Positions 8,318 through 17,070 of a stretch of DNA of 64,000 nt are shown piece by piece. Every line of letters begins with the position of its first letter. Within the stretch, counting starts at the first letter, position 1. Below the pieces are notes generated by a model. The model was not told the origin of the DNA. It ran no database searches and saw nothing but the letters and a program-made list of their open reading frames with translations. The DNA comes from Variovorax sp. HW608 (GTDB lineage Bacteria > Pseudomonadota > Gammaproteobacteria > Burkholderiales > Burkholderiaceae_C), in contig NZ_LT607803.1 in assembly GCF_900090195.1 (NCBI RefSeq), forward strand, positions 4,366,229-4,430,228, read 5' to 3'. The translations under genes were made by a program, and so were the position numbers.

Positions 8318-9562
8318 ATGAGCGCAAACCACACTACCAGGTCCGACACGCTGCCACTGACGGGGGTGCGCGTCCTGGACCTTTCCCGGGTGCTGGCCGG
8401 CCCCCTGTGCACGCAATACCTGGGCGACATGGGGGCGGAGGTCATCAAGGTCGAGACGCCGGGCCATGGCGACGACACCCGGAGCTGGCCCGAGTTCAAG
8501 TTCGCGGCCGATGGCGCGCGTGCTTCGGGCCACTTCCTGAGCTGCAACCGCAACAAGCGCAGCATCGCGCTGGATCTCAAGAGCGATGCCGGACGCGCGG
8601 TGGTGCACCGGCTGGCGCAGTCGGCCGACATTGCCGTGGAGAGCTTCGCCCCGGGCGTCGCCGCGCGCCTCGGTGTCGACGCGGCGCAGCTTCGCGCGCT
8701 GAATCCGCGCCTCGTCCATTGCAGCATCTCGGGCTTCGGCAGCGTCGGTCCGATGCGGCATGGCAAAGGCTACGACCTGATCCTGCAGGCGTTCAGCGGC
8801 ATGCTCTCGCTCACCGGCGACCCGGGCAGTCCGCCGATGCGCAGCCCGTTCTCGCCGGTCGACCAGGGCACCGGCATGCATGCGCTGATCGGCATTCTGG
8901 CGGCATTGCTGCGCCGCGATCGCACCGGCCAGGGGTGCAGCGTCGAAGCCTCGCTGTTCGACACCTCGGCGGCATTCCTCGCCTACTTCCTCCAGAACTA
9001 CTGGAACAGCGAGCGCGAGCCTGCCAAGGCGGGGGTGAGCCATGTGTCGCTGTGTCCCTATGGCGTGTTCGACACCGCTGACCGCCCGCTCATCCTGGGC
9101 ATCGCCAACGACGCGCTGTGGCGCAGGTTCTGCGCGCTGGCCGGTCTCGGCGACGCCGTGGCGGACCCCCTGTATGCGAGCAATGGTGCGCGCGTGGCCC
9201 ACCGGGCGCAGACCGAAGCGCTGGTGACGCAGGCCTTGCGCAAGCATGGCCGCGGCCACTGGCTGGCGCTGCTCGACGATGCCGGCATCCCTTGCACGGC
9301 CGTGCATTCGCTGGCCGAGATGTCGGCCCACCCGCACACCGAGGCATCGGGGATGGTGCTGCACTACGAGCACAGCCATTTCGGTGCGCTCAAGGGCGTC
9401 GCCCAGCCCCTGCGTTTCGACGGCGAACGTCTTGGCCAACGCCAGGAGCCGCCGCGCTGTGGCGAGCACACGGTCGAGGTTCTGCGCGAGGCGGGATGTT
9501 CGGACGACGCGATCAGCGCCTTGCTGGAGCAGGGGGTCGCGGCCCAGGCCGCCACCGGTTGA
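8318..9562 (+). CDS. CaiB/BaiF-type (class III) CoA-transferase
   Basis: Cytoplasmic enzyme moving CoA between carboxylic acids (414 aa, normal family length). The N-terminal Rossmann-like part has VRVLDLSRVLAGPLCTQYLGD, cut here after the Asp, and the CNRNKRSIALDL segment. The catalytic Asp, aligned by eye with Asp169 of formyl-CoA transferase, is D182 in FSPVDQGTGMH. The ATG at 8318 (MSANHTT) is preferred over an ATG at 8282 that lies in the operator dyad. It is followed after 27 bases by an acyl-CoA dehydrogenase, suggesting that it activates a carboxylate for beta-oxidation-like breakdown. The substrate cannot be told from sequence. Confidence 0.9.
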   Translation: MSANHTTRSDTLPLTGVRVLDLSRVLAGPLCTQYLGDMGAEVIKVETPGHGDDTRSWPEFKFAADGARASGHFLSCNRNKRSIALDLKSDAGRAVVHRLAQSADIAVESFAPGVAARLGVDAAQLRALNPRLVHCSISGFGSVGPMRHGKGYDLILQAFSGMLSLTGDPGSPPMRSPFSPVDQGTGMHALIGILAALLRRDRTGQGCSVEASLFDTSAAFLAYFLQNYWNSEREPAKAGVSHVSLCPYGVFDTADRPLILGIANDALWRRFCALAGLGDAVADPLYASNGARVAHRAQTEALVTQALRKHGRGHWLALLDDAGIPCTAVHSLAEMSAHPHTEASGMVLHYEHSHFGALKGVAQPLRFDGERLGQRQEPPRCGEHTVEVLREAGCSDDAISALLEQGVAAQAATG

Positions 9563-9589
9563 CGCCACCGAGGCACGAGGAGACAGGAA

Positions 9590-10756
9590 TTGGATTTTTC
9601 CATCAGCGACGACCACCGGGCCATCCGCGATGGCGTTGCCGCAGTGGTCAGGCGTTTCGACGACGACTACTGGCTGGCGCGCGACGAGGATGGCGAGTTC
9701 CCGTTCGCCTTCCACCGCGCCATGGCCGACGCCGGCTGGCTCGGCATCACGATGCCCACGGCATATGGCGGCGCGGGCCTGGGCGTGACCGAGGCGGCGA
9801 TCATGATGAACGAGGTCGCCAGCCATGGCGGAGGCATGGCCGCGGCCTCCACCGTGCACATCAACCTGTTCGGACCGCATCCCATCGTGGTCTTCGGCAC
9901 CGATGCGCAGCGCGAGCGCTGGCTGCCGCGCCTGATCGACGGGTCCGACCAGTGCTGCTTCGGCATCACCGAGCCGGACGCGGGCCTCGACACCACGGCC
10001 ATCAAGACCTTCGCCGAGAAGGTGCCGGGTGGCTACAGAGTGCACGGGCAGAAGGTCTGGACCTCGACCGCCCAGGTCGCCAACAAGATCATGCTGCTCA
10101 CGCGCACCACCCGGTTGCAGGACTGCAAGCGCCCGACCGATGGCATCACCATCTTCTACACCGACCTTGACCGCAGCAAGATCGATGTGCACCGCATTCC
10201 CAAGATGGGACGCAAGGCCGTCGATTCGAACGCGATCTTCATCGACGGTCTGTTCATTCCGGAGGCCGACCGCATCGGCGAGGAGGGCAAGGGCTTCGGC
10301 TACATCCTGCACAGCCTGAATCCCGAGCGCGTGCTGATCGCCGCCGAGGCGGTCGGCATCGGGCACGACGCGCTGGCCCGCGCTGCCAGGTACGCACGGG
10401 AGCGAGTCGTTTTCGATCGGCCGATCGGCCAGAACCAGGGCATCCAGCATCCGTTGGCCGAACGCTGGATGGCGCTCGAAGCGGCCTGGGCCATGACCAT
10501 GAAGGCGGCCTGGCTGTACGACCAGGACGAATCCTGCGGGGCCGAGGCCAACACCGCCAAGTTCCTCGGTGCGCGCGCAGGCTACGAGGCGGCGCAGCAG
10601 GCGATCTTCACGCATGGCGGCTTCGGCTACGCCAAGGAATACCACGTCGAGCGCCTGTTCCGCGAGGTGACGGTGACGCGCATCGCGCCGATCACCGAGC
10701 AGCTGATCCTGTCGTTCATTGCCGAGAAGGCGCTGGGCCTGCCCAAGTCGTACTAG
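9590..10756 (+). CDS. Acyl-CoA dehydrogenase, isovaleryl-type catalytic base
   Basis: FAD-dependent acyl-CoA oxidation (388 aa). The FAD/substrate segments CCFGITEPDAG and KVWTSTAQVANKIM are present. The usual C-terminal catalytic Glu (YEGTxEI in medium- and short-chain enzymes) is replaced by IAPITEQ. A Glu at position 246 in HSLNPERVL aligns with the Glu254 of isovaleryl-CoA dehydrogenase (LDLERL), so the base has probably moved to helix G. The start is TTG at 9590, with GAGGAG seven bases upstream; no ATG fits. It lies between the CoA-transferase and a TctC binding protein. Oxidation of a branched or dicarboxylic acyl-CoA is inferred. Confidence 0.9.
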   Translation: MDFSISDDHRAIRDGVAAVVRRFDDDYWLARDEDGEFPFAFHRAMADAGWLGITMPTAYGGAGLGVTEAAIMMNEVASHGGGMAAASTVHINLFGPHPIVVFGTDAQRERWLPRLIDGSDQCCFGITEPDAGLDTTAIKTFAEKVPGGYRVHGQKVWTSTAQVANKIMLLTRTTRLQDCKRPTDGITIFYTDLDRSKIDVHRIPKMGRKAVDSNAIFIDGLFIPEADRIGEEGKGFGYILHSLNPERVLIAAEAVGIGHDALARAARYARERVVFDRPIGQNQGIQHPLAERWMALEAAWAMTMKAAWLYDQDESCGAEANTAKFLGARAGYEAAQQAIFTHGGFGYAKEYHVERLFREVTVTRIAPITEQLILSFIAEKALGLPKSY

Positions 10757-10785
10757 CTTGAACCCAACGAAAAAAGGAGACAGAC

Positions 10786-11829
10786 GTGACACACCAGAAA
10801 GCACGACCACGGCAGCTTGCCGGCGTTCCGCACCCGGCCGTCGCCGGCGTGCGCAGCCCGGGATTCGCACGGGCCATGCGCTGGCTTCTCGCCGGCCTGT
10901 GCGCCGCGGCTGCGCAGGCAGTGGCCGCGCAGGGATGGCCGGCCAAACCCATCAGGATCAGCGTTCCCTATGCCGTGGGCCAGGGGACGGACATCGTGGC
11001 GCGCTATGTCGGCGACGAACTGGGCAGGGAACTGCACCAGGCCGTCATCGTCGACAACCGCCCGGGCGCCGGCGGCAACATCGGCACGCAGGCTGCGGCC
11101 CGTTCGCCGGCCGATGGCTACACGCTGTTGATCGGAACCAATGCCACGCATGCCGCCAACGGCTTCCTGTACGGCAACCCGGGATTCGACCCGCAAGCCG
11201 ACTTCGAACCCGTGGCCATGGTGGGCATTCTTCCGCTGGTGTATGTCACGCAGCCCGCCAGTGCGATCAACGGCATGCAGGACCTGGTGCGCGCCGTGCG
11301 CGCCAAGCCGGAGGGCCTGAACGTCGCGATCTCGACCACGACCTGCCGCGTGGCCCAGGAACTTCTCAAGTCCAAGGCTGGCGCCGCCATGTTCCCGGTG
11401 GACTTCAAGGGCAGCGCGCAGGCGCTCACGGCGGTCATCGGTGGGCAGGTGGAGTTCATGGTGGACACCATCACCTCACTGCGCGGCGCGATCCTGAATC
11501 AGCAGGTCAAGCCGCTGGGCGTGACCTCGGCCAGCGCCAGCAAGCTCCTGCCGGGCGTGAAGTCACTGGCGGAGCAGGGCATCGCGGGCTATGAGCTGGT
11601 GGGCTGGACCGTCTTCTACGCACCCAAGGGCACGCCGCCGGAGGTGCTGCGCACGCTCTCCGCGGCCACCCAGGCCGTCCTGGCCAGGCCGGCGACGCAT
11701 GAGAAGCTGCTGCAACTGGGCATGGAGCCCAGAAGCATGACGCCTGAAGAACTGCGCAGCTTTGCCCAGGCGGAGCGCGAGAAGTGGGGCAGTCTCATCC
11801 GTGCGGCTGGGCTCAAGCCCGCGGGCTGA
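10786..11829 (+). CDS. Bug/TctC-family tripartite tricarboxylate transporter binding protein
   Basis: Periplasmic solute-binding protein of the Bug family (347 aa including the leader). The long N-terminal leader is hydrophobic at about residues 31–48 and ends AVAAQ|GWPAKPI. The mature start WPAKPIRISVPYAVGQGTD and the VDNRPGAGGNIGTQAAARS block are diagnostic of the family. GTG at 10786 has AAAGGAGA at good spacing; the unusually long leader means an internal ATG (such as MRWLLAG) could also be used. No TctA or TctB membrane genes are nearby, which is common for Bug proteins in Burkholderiales. It probably captures the carboxylate metabolised by the two preceding genes. Confidence 0.9.
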   Translation: MTHQKARPRQLAGVPHPAVAGVRSPGFARAMRWLLAGLCAAAAQAVAAQGWPAKPIRISVPYAVGQGTDIVARYVGDELGRELHQAVIVDNRPGAGGNIGTQAAARSPADGYTLLIGTNATHAANGFLYGNPGFDPQADFEPVAMVGILPLVYVTQPASAINGMQDLVRAVRAKPEGLNVAISTTTCRVAQELLKSKAGAAMFPVDFKGSAQALTAVIGGQVEFMVDTITSLRGAILNQQVKPLGVTSASASKLLPGVKSLAEQGIAGYELVGWTVFYAPKGTPPEVLRTLSAATQAVLARPATHEKLLQLGMEPRSMTPEELRSFAQAEREKWGSLIRAAGLKPAG

Positions 11830-11985
11830 GTGTTTCCCGCCGCGACACCGGATCGATTGCTCGAACCGAGCGGTCTTTCCATCGAAGCTCGCCCAATTCG
11901 TTTCGGGCACGTTCGGATAGCCTAGCTCTCATCGATGGCGGGCCCCCCGGGGCCCGGGAAAGCTGATGGAGAGAGGATGTTGCGC

Positions 11986-12795
11986 ATGCCGAATGCTTCT
12001 TCTGAAACGACAGTTGCCGGTCCGAGGAGCCTGCTGAGGTTCCTGATGGGCGAGGGCTGGCTCTTCGCGCGGGCGTCGCGCCTCCGGCGGACCCCGGCGG
12101 CCACGACGCCGGCCCGGCCGCCGTCCGCGCGCAGTGCCTTGCACGCGCATCTGCGGGCGGGCACCGAGTGGCCGCCGACGAAGTCGCAGGCGCCGTTCTC
12201 GCGCGCCCTGGCGGCGAGCCGCCCGGTGCTGCCGAAGGCAGAGGGCCTCGAGGCTTCCGCCTTCATGGACCGCTTGCTGGAACTCGACCGCCTGCGCGGC
12301 AAGGGCAGCGCCAGCAGCGCGAAGCGGCATGAGCCGCCCGGCCGCTCCGAAGGCGAATACCGAAGCGCTGCTGCGCGAAGGTACTCCGATGAGCTGCTGG
12401 ACTGGCTGGGCGCCAAGCTCTTCGGCCGCATGCGGATGCATCGCGAGCTGTTCCGCCCGCAATGGCTGGCGGCCGGCAACGGCGAGCACTACGACACGCG
12501 CTTCCGGCCGCTCGACCCCACGCGCGACGCGCTCTTCGCCTGCCGCGTCGAGGGCGACGAGCTCGTCGCCGTCGTCGAACGCCGGGCGCGTCGGGCCGGG
12601 TCGCGCGTCGCCACCCGCACCGTGCGCTTTCCGCTGCGCTTCCTGGCCGACGAGGGCGAAAACCGGATGTGGTCGGAAGCCAGCCAGCGCCTGCGCCGCC
12701 TGCGCGTGGAGCGCGAAGAGGCGATCGCGCGCTTCGACGAAGTCGAGACCCAGGTGCAGGCGCTGCTCGCGCGCTACTCGACCGCCGTGGCCTGA
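11986..12795 (+). CDS. Hypothetical protein upstream of the KaiC-like operon
   Basis: A basic protein of 269 residues (from MPNASSE) that I do not recognise. The N-terminal third is low in complexity and Ala/Pro/Arg-rich. The C-terminal part (from about residue 125) looks folded: DELLDWLGAKLFGRMR, then a beta-rich segment ALFACRVEGDELVAVVERR, and a terminal amphipathic helix (EREEAIARFDEVETQVQALL) suggesting a coiled coil. Starts at 11977 and 11986 are possible; GAGAGG is nine bases before 11986. No membrane segment or signal is seen. It is 138 bases before the KaiC-like gene on the same strand, so a link is possible but unproven. Confidence 0.6.
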   Translation: MPNASSETTVAGPRSLLRFLMGEGWLFARASRLRRTPAATTPARPPSARSALHAHLRAGTEWPPTKSQAPFSRALAASRPVLPKAEGLEASAFMDRLLELDRLRGKGSASSAKRHEPPGRSEGEYRSAAARRYSDELLDWLGAKLFGRMRMHRELFRPQWLAAGNGEHYDTRFRPLDPTRDALFACRVEGDELVAVVERRARRAGSRVATRTVRFPLRFLADEGENRMWSEASQRLRRLRVEREEAIARFDEVETQVQALLARYSTAVA

Positions 12796-12933
12796 AGACG
12801 GCGCAGGCGGGATTTCCCTGGCAAACCAAAGACGTAGGAGCCGCCTTACGCCACTCAACAACATCGCGCGAATGTTCGGCGCGCGTCGCGCATGCTATTT
12901 GTCTGGTGTTGCATCCGAGGAAAGGACCCTGCC

Positions 12934-14427
12934 TTGTCCGAGCCCGATGACCTCCAACCGACGATCCCGCTGCTGCAGATGGGCGTGCCCGGCCTCGACG
13001 ACGTCCTGGGCGGCGGACTCAGCGCCGAACGCCTCTACCTGGTGGAAGGCGCGCCCGGCGCCGGCAAGACGACGCTGGCGATCCAGTTCCTGCGCGAAGG
13101 GGCGGCGCGAGGCGAGCGCGCGCTCTACATCACGCTGTCCGAAAGCGCGACCGAACTGGCCGATGTGGCGCGCTCGCACGGCTGGGGCCTGGACGGCATC
13201 GAGGTGCGCGAGATGCTGCCGACGGAAGAGGCCCTCGTGCCCGACGACCAGTACACGATGTTCCATCCCTCCGAAGTCGAGCTCAGCGAGACCACGATGC
13301 GCATCCTGGCCGAGGTCGACGAGATCAAGCCGACCCGCGTGGTCTTCGATTCGCTGTCGGAGCTGCGGCTGCTGGCGGGCGGATCGCTGCGCTACCGGCG
13401 GCAGCTCCTCGCGCTCAAGCACTTCTTCGCCGGCCGCCAGTGCACGGTGCTGCTGCTCGACGACCTCACCGCCACCGAGCAGGACCTGCAGGTGCAGAGC
13501 ATCGCGCACGCGGTGATCCGCCTGGAGGTGGTCAATCCCGACTACGGCGCCTCGCGGCGCCGGCTCGTGGTCACCAAGTACCGCGGCAGGGAGATTCGTG
13601 GCGGCTACCACGACTTCAAGATCGTGCGCGGCGGGCTGCAGGTCTTTCCGCGCCTCGTGGCCTCGGAGCACACGCAGCCGCTCGAGCAGACGCGCATTCC
13701 CAGCGGATTGGCCGCGCTCGACGAGTTGCTGGGCGGCGGCATCGAGAAGGGCACCAGCACGCTCTTCGTCGGCGCGCCGGGCACGGGCAAGTCCAGCATG
13801 GCGGTGCAGTTCGCTGTGACGGCCGCGCGGCGCGGCGAGCATGCCGCGCTGTTCATCTTCGACGAGAGCATCGGCACCTTGCGAACGCGCTGCGAGGGCC
13901 TGGGCATGGACCTCGGGCCCTTCATCGACTCGGGCCATATCCGCGTGCGGCAGGTCGACCCGGCCGAGCTGTCGCCGGGCGAGTTCGTCCACGAGATTCG
14001 CACGGCGGTAACGGAGTTCGATGCGACAGTGATCGTGATCGACAGCCTCAACGGCTACCTGAACGCGATGCCCGACGAACGCTTTCTCATCGTGCAGCTC
14101 CACGAGCTCCTGACCTTCCTCGGCCAAAGCGGCGTGGCGACGATGCTGGTCGGCGCGCAGCAGGGACTGATCGGCGCCCAGATGCAGACGCCGGTCGATG
14201 CGAGCTACCTCGCGGACGCGGTGGTGCTGCTGCGCTATTTCGAGGTCCATGGCGAAGTGCGGCAGGCCATATCCGTCGTCAAGAAGCGCGGCGGCGCGCA
14301 CGAGCGGACGATCCGCGCCCTGACGCTGGGCCGCGACGGCATCCGCATCGGCGAGCCGCTGCGCAACTTCCGCGGCATCCTCACCGGCGTTCCGGTTTTT
14401 GTCGACAAGGCGCCGCCCACATCATGA
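12934..14427 (+). CDS. KaiC-like double-domain RecA/ATPase
   Basis: A 497-residue protein with two tandem KaiC/RecA ATPase domains. Walker A motifs are GAPGAGKTT (39–47) and GAPGTGKSS (280–288), each preceded by the KaiC hallmark LDDVLGGGL or LDELLGGGI. Walker B segments are VVFDSLSEL and VIVIDSLNGY. Where cyanobacterial KaiC has a catalytic Glu pair, these have SES and DES, a single Glu each. The start is TTG at 12934 with GAGGAAAGGA seven bases upstream; the ATG at 12892 lacks a Shine-Dalgarno. The stop overlaps the ATG of the next gene, a hybrid histidine kinase, by four bases. There is no kaiA or kaiB here, so a signalling switch is more likely than a clock. Confidence 0.9.
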   Translation: MSEPDDLQPTIPLLQMGVPGLDDVLGGGLSAERLYLVEGAPGAGKTTLAIQFLREGAARGERALYITLSESATELADVARSHGWGLDGIEVREMLPTEEALVPDDQYTMFHPSEVELSETTMRILAEVDEIKPTRVVFDSLSELRLLAGGSLRYRRQLLALKHFFAGRQCTVLLLDDLTATEQDLQVQSIAHAVIRLEVVNPDYGASRRRLVVTKYRGREIRGGYHDFKIVRGGLQVFPRLVASEHTQPLEQTRIPSGLAALDELLGGGIEKGTSTLFVGAPGTGKSSMAVQFAVTAARRGEHAALFIFDESIGTLRTRCEGLGMDLGPFIDSGHIRVRQVDPAELSPGEFVHEIRTAVTEFDATVIVIDSLNGYLNAMPDERFLIVQLHELLTFLGQSGVATMLVGAQQGLIGAQMQTPVDASYLADAVVLLRYFEVHGEVRQAISVVKKRGGAHERTIRALTLGRDGIRIGEPLRNFRGILTGVPVFVDKAPPTS

Positions 14428-16004
14428 GCACAGGCGCGCCGGCGTGCAACGAGCGCATCCTCCTGCGCACCGCGACCTCGCGGGATGCGCGGCTGGCGCA
14501 GGCGGTGCTGAAGCGCGCGGGCCTCGAAGCCCATGCTTGCGACGACATGCCGGCGCTGGTGGAAGAGCTGTCGCGCGGCGCCGGCGCCGTCATGCTCGCG
14601 GAGGAGGCGATCGGCGAGGCGGCCGCGACCGAGCTGGCCGTGGCGCTGGCCCTGCAGCCGCCCTGGTCCGACGTGCCCGTGCTCGTGCTGGCGCGGCAGG
14701 GCGCCGACTCGCGCGCGATCGCCAATGCGATGGAGGAGTTCGCCAACGTCACGGTGATCGAGCGGCCGATGCGCGTGTCGGCGCTGGTGAGCGCGCTGCG
14801 CACCGCCTTGCGCGCGCGGCGCCGCCAGTACGAGCTGCGCAGCCTGCTCGATGGCCTGCGCGAAGCGGACCAGCGCAAGACCGAGTTCCTCGCCACCTTG
14901 GCGCACGAGCTGCGCAATCCGCTCGCGCCGCTGAGCACCGCGCTGTCGCTGCTCGCGCGCAAGAAGCCGCCGCCCGGGGAAGCCGGCAGGTACTACGAGC
15001 TCATGACCCGCCAGGTGGACCACATGGTGCGCCTGGTGGACGATCTCATGGAGGTGTCGCGCATCACGCGCGGCAAGATCGCCCTGAAGCTGGCGCAGGT
15101 GCCGCTCGATGCGGTGATCGACGAGGCGGTCGAGCTGAGCCGGCCGCTGGTCGAGCGCGGCGGCCACGAGCTGGTGCTGGACCTGTCGCCGGTGCCGCTG
15201 GTGGTGCGCGGCGACGCCGTGCGCCTGACGCAGGTGTTCTCGAACCTGCTCAACAACGCGGCGAAGTACTCGCCGGCGCCCGGCAAGGTCAGCGTGATCG
15301 CGCGGCAGGAGGGCCAGCAGGCGGTGGTGCAGGTCATCGACACCGGCACCGGCATCGCGCCCGACATGCTGCAGTCGATCTTCGACATGTTCGTCCAGGT
15401 CAGCGGGACCGCCAAGGCCGCGCAGGGCGGCCTGGGCATCGGCCTCACGCTGGTCAGGAGCCTGGTGGAGCTGCACGGCGGCAGCATCGAGGCGGCGAGC
15501 GACGGCCTGGGCCGCGGGGCGACCTTCACCGTGCGGCTGCCGCTCGCGCGGCTGGCGCAAGTCCCCGACCGGCCGGCGCGCATCGCGCGGGACGGGGCGC
15601 TGTCCGTGCTCCAGGGCACGCTGCTCGTGGTCGACGACAACCACGATGCCGCCGACAGCCTCGCGGATCTGCTGGGATCGCTGGGCGCGACACCCTTCGT
15701 GGCCTACAGCGGTCAGGAAGCACTCAGGATCGCGCGCGAGACGAGGCCGGCAATCGCGGTGCTGGACATCGGCATGCCGGCCATGGACGGCTGCGAGCTG
15801 GCCCGCCGCCTGCGCGCCGAACCGTGGAGCGATGCGCTGCTGCTCGTTGCGCTCACCGGCTGGGGACAGTCCGGCGACCGCGAACGCATCGCGGCGGCGG
15901 GCTTCGATTACCACCTGCTCAAGCCCTTGAACCTGCCCGAATTCATGACGCTGCTGAAGAACGGGCGGCCCGCTGGCCGCCGCGAGAGGGTGCCCACGCC
16001 TTGA
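14424..16004 (+). CDS. Hybrid histidine kinase with N-terminal pseudo-receiver and C-terminal receiver
   Basis: A soluble 526-residue signalling protein. Residues about 10–130 resemble a receiver fold, but the phospho-acceptor site reads AVMLAEEAI with no Asp, i.e. a pseudo-receiver. A helical linker leads to HisKA with H161 in TLAHELRNPLAPL, then HATPase (NLLNNAAKYS at 274–283, DTGTGIAP at 306–313, GGLGIGLTL at 335–343), then a receiver with D448 in VLDIGMPAMDG and the Lys in LLKPL. There are no membrane helices, so it senses an internal state. It is translationally coupled (ATGA) to the KaiC-like ATPase, implying that the two proteins work together. No separate output gene is adjacent. Confidence 0.92.
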   Translation: MSTGAPACNERILLRTATSRDARLAQAVLKRAGLEAHACDDMPALVEELSRGAGAVMLAEEAIGEAAATELAVALALQPPWSDVPVLVLARQGADSRAIANAMEEFANVTVIERPMRVSALVSALRTALRARRRQYELRSLLDGLREADQRKTEFLATLAHELRNPLAPLSTALSLLARKKPPPGEAGRYYELMTRQVDHMVRLVDDLMEVSRITRGKIALKLAQVPLDAVIDEAVELSRPLVERGGHELVLDLSPVPLVVRGDAVRLTQVFSNLLNNAAKYSPAPGKVSVIARQEGQQAVVQVIDTGTGIAPDMLQSIFDMFVQVSGTAKAAQGGLGIGLTLVRSLVELHGGSIEAASDGLGRGATFTVRLPLARLAQVPDRPARIARDGALSVLQGTLLVVDDNHDAADSLADLLGSLGATPFVAYSGQEALRIARETRPAIAVLDIGMPAMDGCELARRLRAEPWSDALLLVALTGWGQSGDRERIAAAGFDYHLLKPLNLPEFMTLLKNGRPAGRRERVPTP

Positions 16005-16092
16005 CGAGCCCCGGCGGGCAATCCGCGGGGATTGATGCGAGGATCGGGTCCATGCGCCTCGTTCCCTGCCTTTCGTCCTCCAGCCCGCGGCG

Positions 16093-17064
16093 ATGAGGAC
16101 CTTCAGCCGTTTCCATCGCCGCCTCGGCACCGATGCGCCCGCACCCGGGCAGGCGCGCGCGGCTGCGGTTGCGCTCACCACCGGCGCGCTGATGGCGATC
16201 GGCAAGACGGCAGCCGCGATGTACACCAGCTCGGCCTCGATGTCGGCGGAGGCGGTCCATTCGTGGGTCTCGACGGTGACCGAGATCTTCCTCATCGCCG
16301 CCTACCTCGCCGCGCGCCGGCCGGCCGACACCGGGCATCCGCTGGGCCATGGGCGCGAGTCGTACGTGTGGTCGCTGTTCGCCTCGATCGGCATGTTCGT
16401 GGTGGGCGCGCAGGTGGGCTTCTGGCGCGGCCTCAGGCAGCTGGACCTGCCGGACGCGAGCACCGACTACCGCTTCGGCTACATCGTGATCGCGCTGTCG
16501 TTCGGGCTGCAGTTCGTGTCGTTCATGCAGGCGATCCGCTTCGTGCGCGAGCGGGCCGCCGAGCGTGACCTCGGCGTGTTCAAGCATGTGTTCGACACCT
16601 CGGATACACAACTGCGCGCCGTCGTGACCGGCGACTTCATCGCGCTCGTCGGTCTCGCGGTGGCCGCGATGGGCATGGCGCTGCACCAGGTGACCGGGCA
16701 GGTCGCGTACGACGCGGCGGGCTCGATGCTGATCGGCGTGCTGATGGGCGTGGCGGGCCTGTTCCTCATCAACGTCAACCGGCACTACCTCGCGGGCATG
16801 CCGCTCTCGCAGGAACACAGCGCGGCGGCGGTGAAGGCGCTGGAGGCCCAGCCGCTGGTGGAGCGCGTGACTTTCTTCTTCGCGGAGTTCGTCGGGCCCG
16901 ACCGGCTGATCGTGGTGGTGCGCGTGGTGATCGCGGGCGAACACGACCAGGCGACGCTCGCGCGCATCCTCCACACGCTGGAGACGCGCATCATGGAGCA
17001 CAAGTCCGTGGCCCGCGCGATCGTGGCGCTGGCGACGCCGGAGGAAAGGGAGCGCCTGCGCTGA
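16093..17064 (+). CDS. Cation diffusion facilitator family transporter (divergent metal site)
   Basis: A 323-residue membrane protein of the CDF fold, closest in pattern to the SLC30A9-like branch: ALTTGALMAIGKTAAAMYT in helix 1, HPLGHGRESYVWSLFASIG after helix 2, and a C-terminal cytoplasmic ferredoxin-like domain (about 230–315). The helix 2 metal motif, normally HxxxD, reads HSWVS (H56, S60), so the conserved Asp is missing; the matching helix 5 position has GDFIAL. Metal transport as in typical Zn exporters is therefore doubtful. The ATG at 16093 begins directly at a basic N-terminus. It is convergent with the next gene, 6 bases away, with no visible terminator between. Confidence 0.85.
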   Translation: MRTFSRFHRRLGTDAPAPGQARAAAVALTTGALMAIGKTAAAMYTSSASMSAEAVHSWVSTVTEIFLIAAYLAARRPADTGHPLGHGRESYVWSLFASIGMFVVGAQVGFWRGLRQLDLPDASTDYRFGYIVIALSFGLQFVSFMQAIRFVRERAAERDLGVFKHVFDTSDTQLRAVVTGDFIALVGLAVAAMGMALHQVTGQVAYDAAGSMLIGVLMGVAGLFLINVNRHYLAGMPLSQEHSAAAVKALEAQPLVERVTFFFAEFVGPDRLIVVVRVVIAGEHDQATLARILHTLETRIMEHKSVARAIVALATPEERERLR

Positions 17065-17070
17065 GCGCGT

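Noticed and set aside
8276..10870. An 864-codon minus-strand frame
   Set aside because: Antisense to the CoA-transferase and acyl-CoA dehydrogenase genes, both of which have full motifs; composition is shadow-like.
12934..16004. A circadian kaiABC locus
   Set aside because: Only a KaiC-like protein is present, with altered catalytic Glu pairs and no kaiA or kaiB; calling it a clock is not justified.
16020..16040. FNR-like box before the CDF transporter (TTGATGCGAGGATC)
   Set aside because: The half-sites are six rather than four bases apart and the right half is poor.
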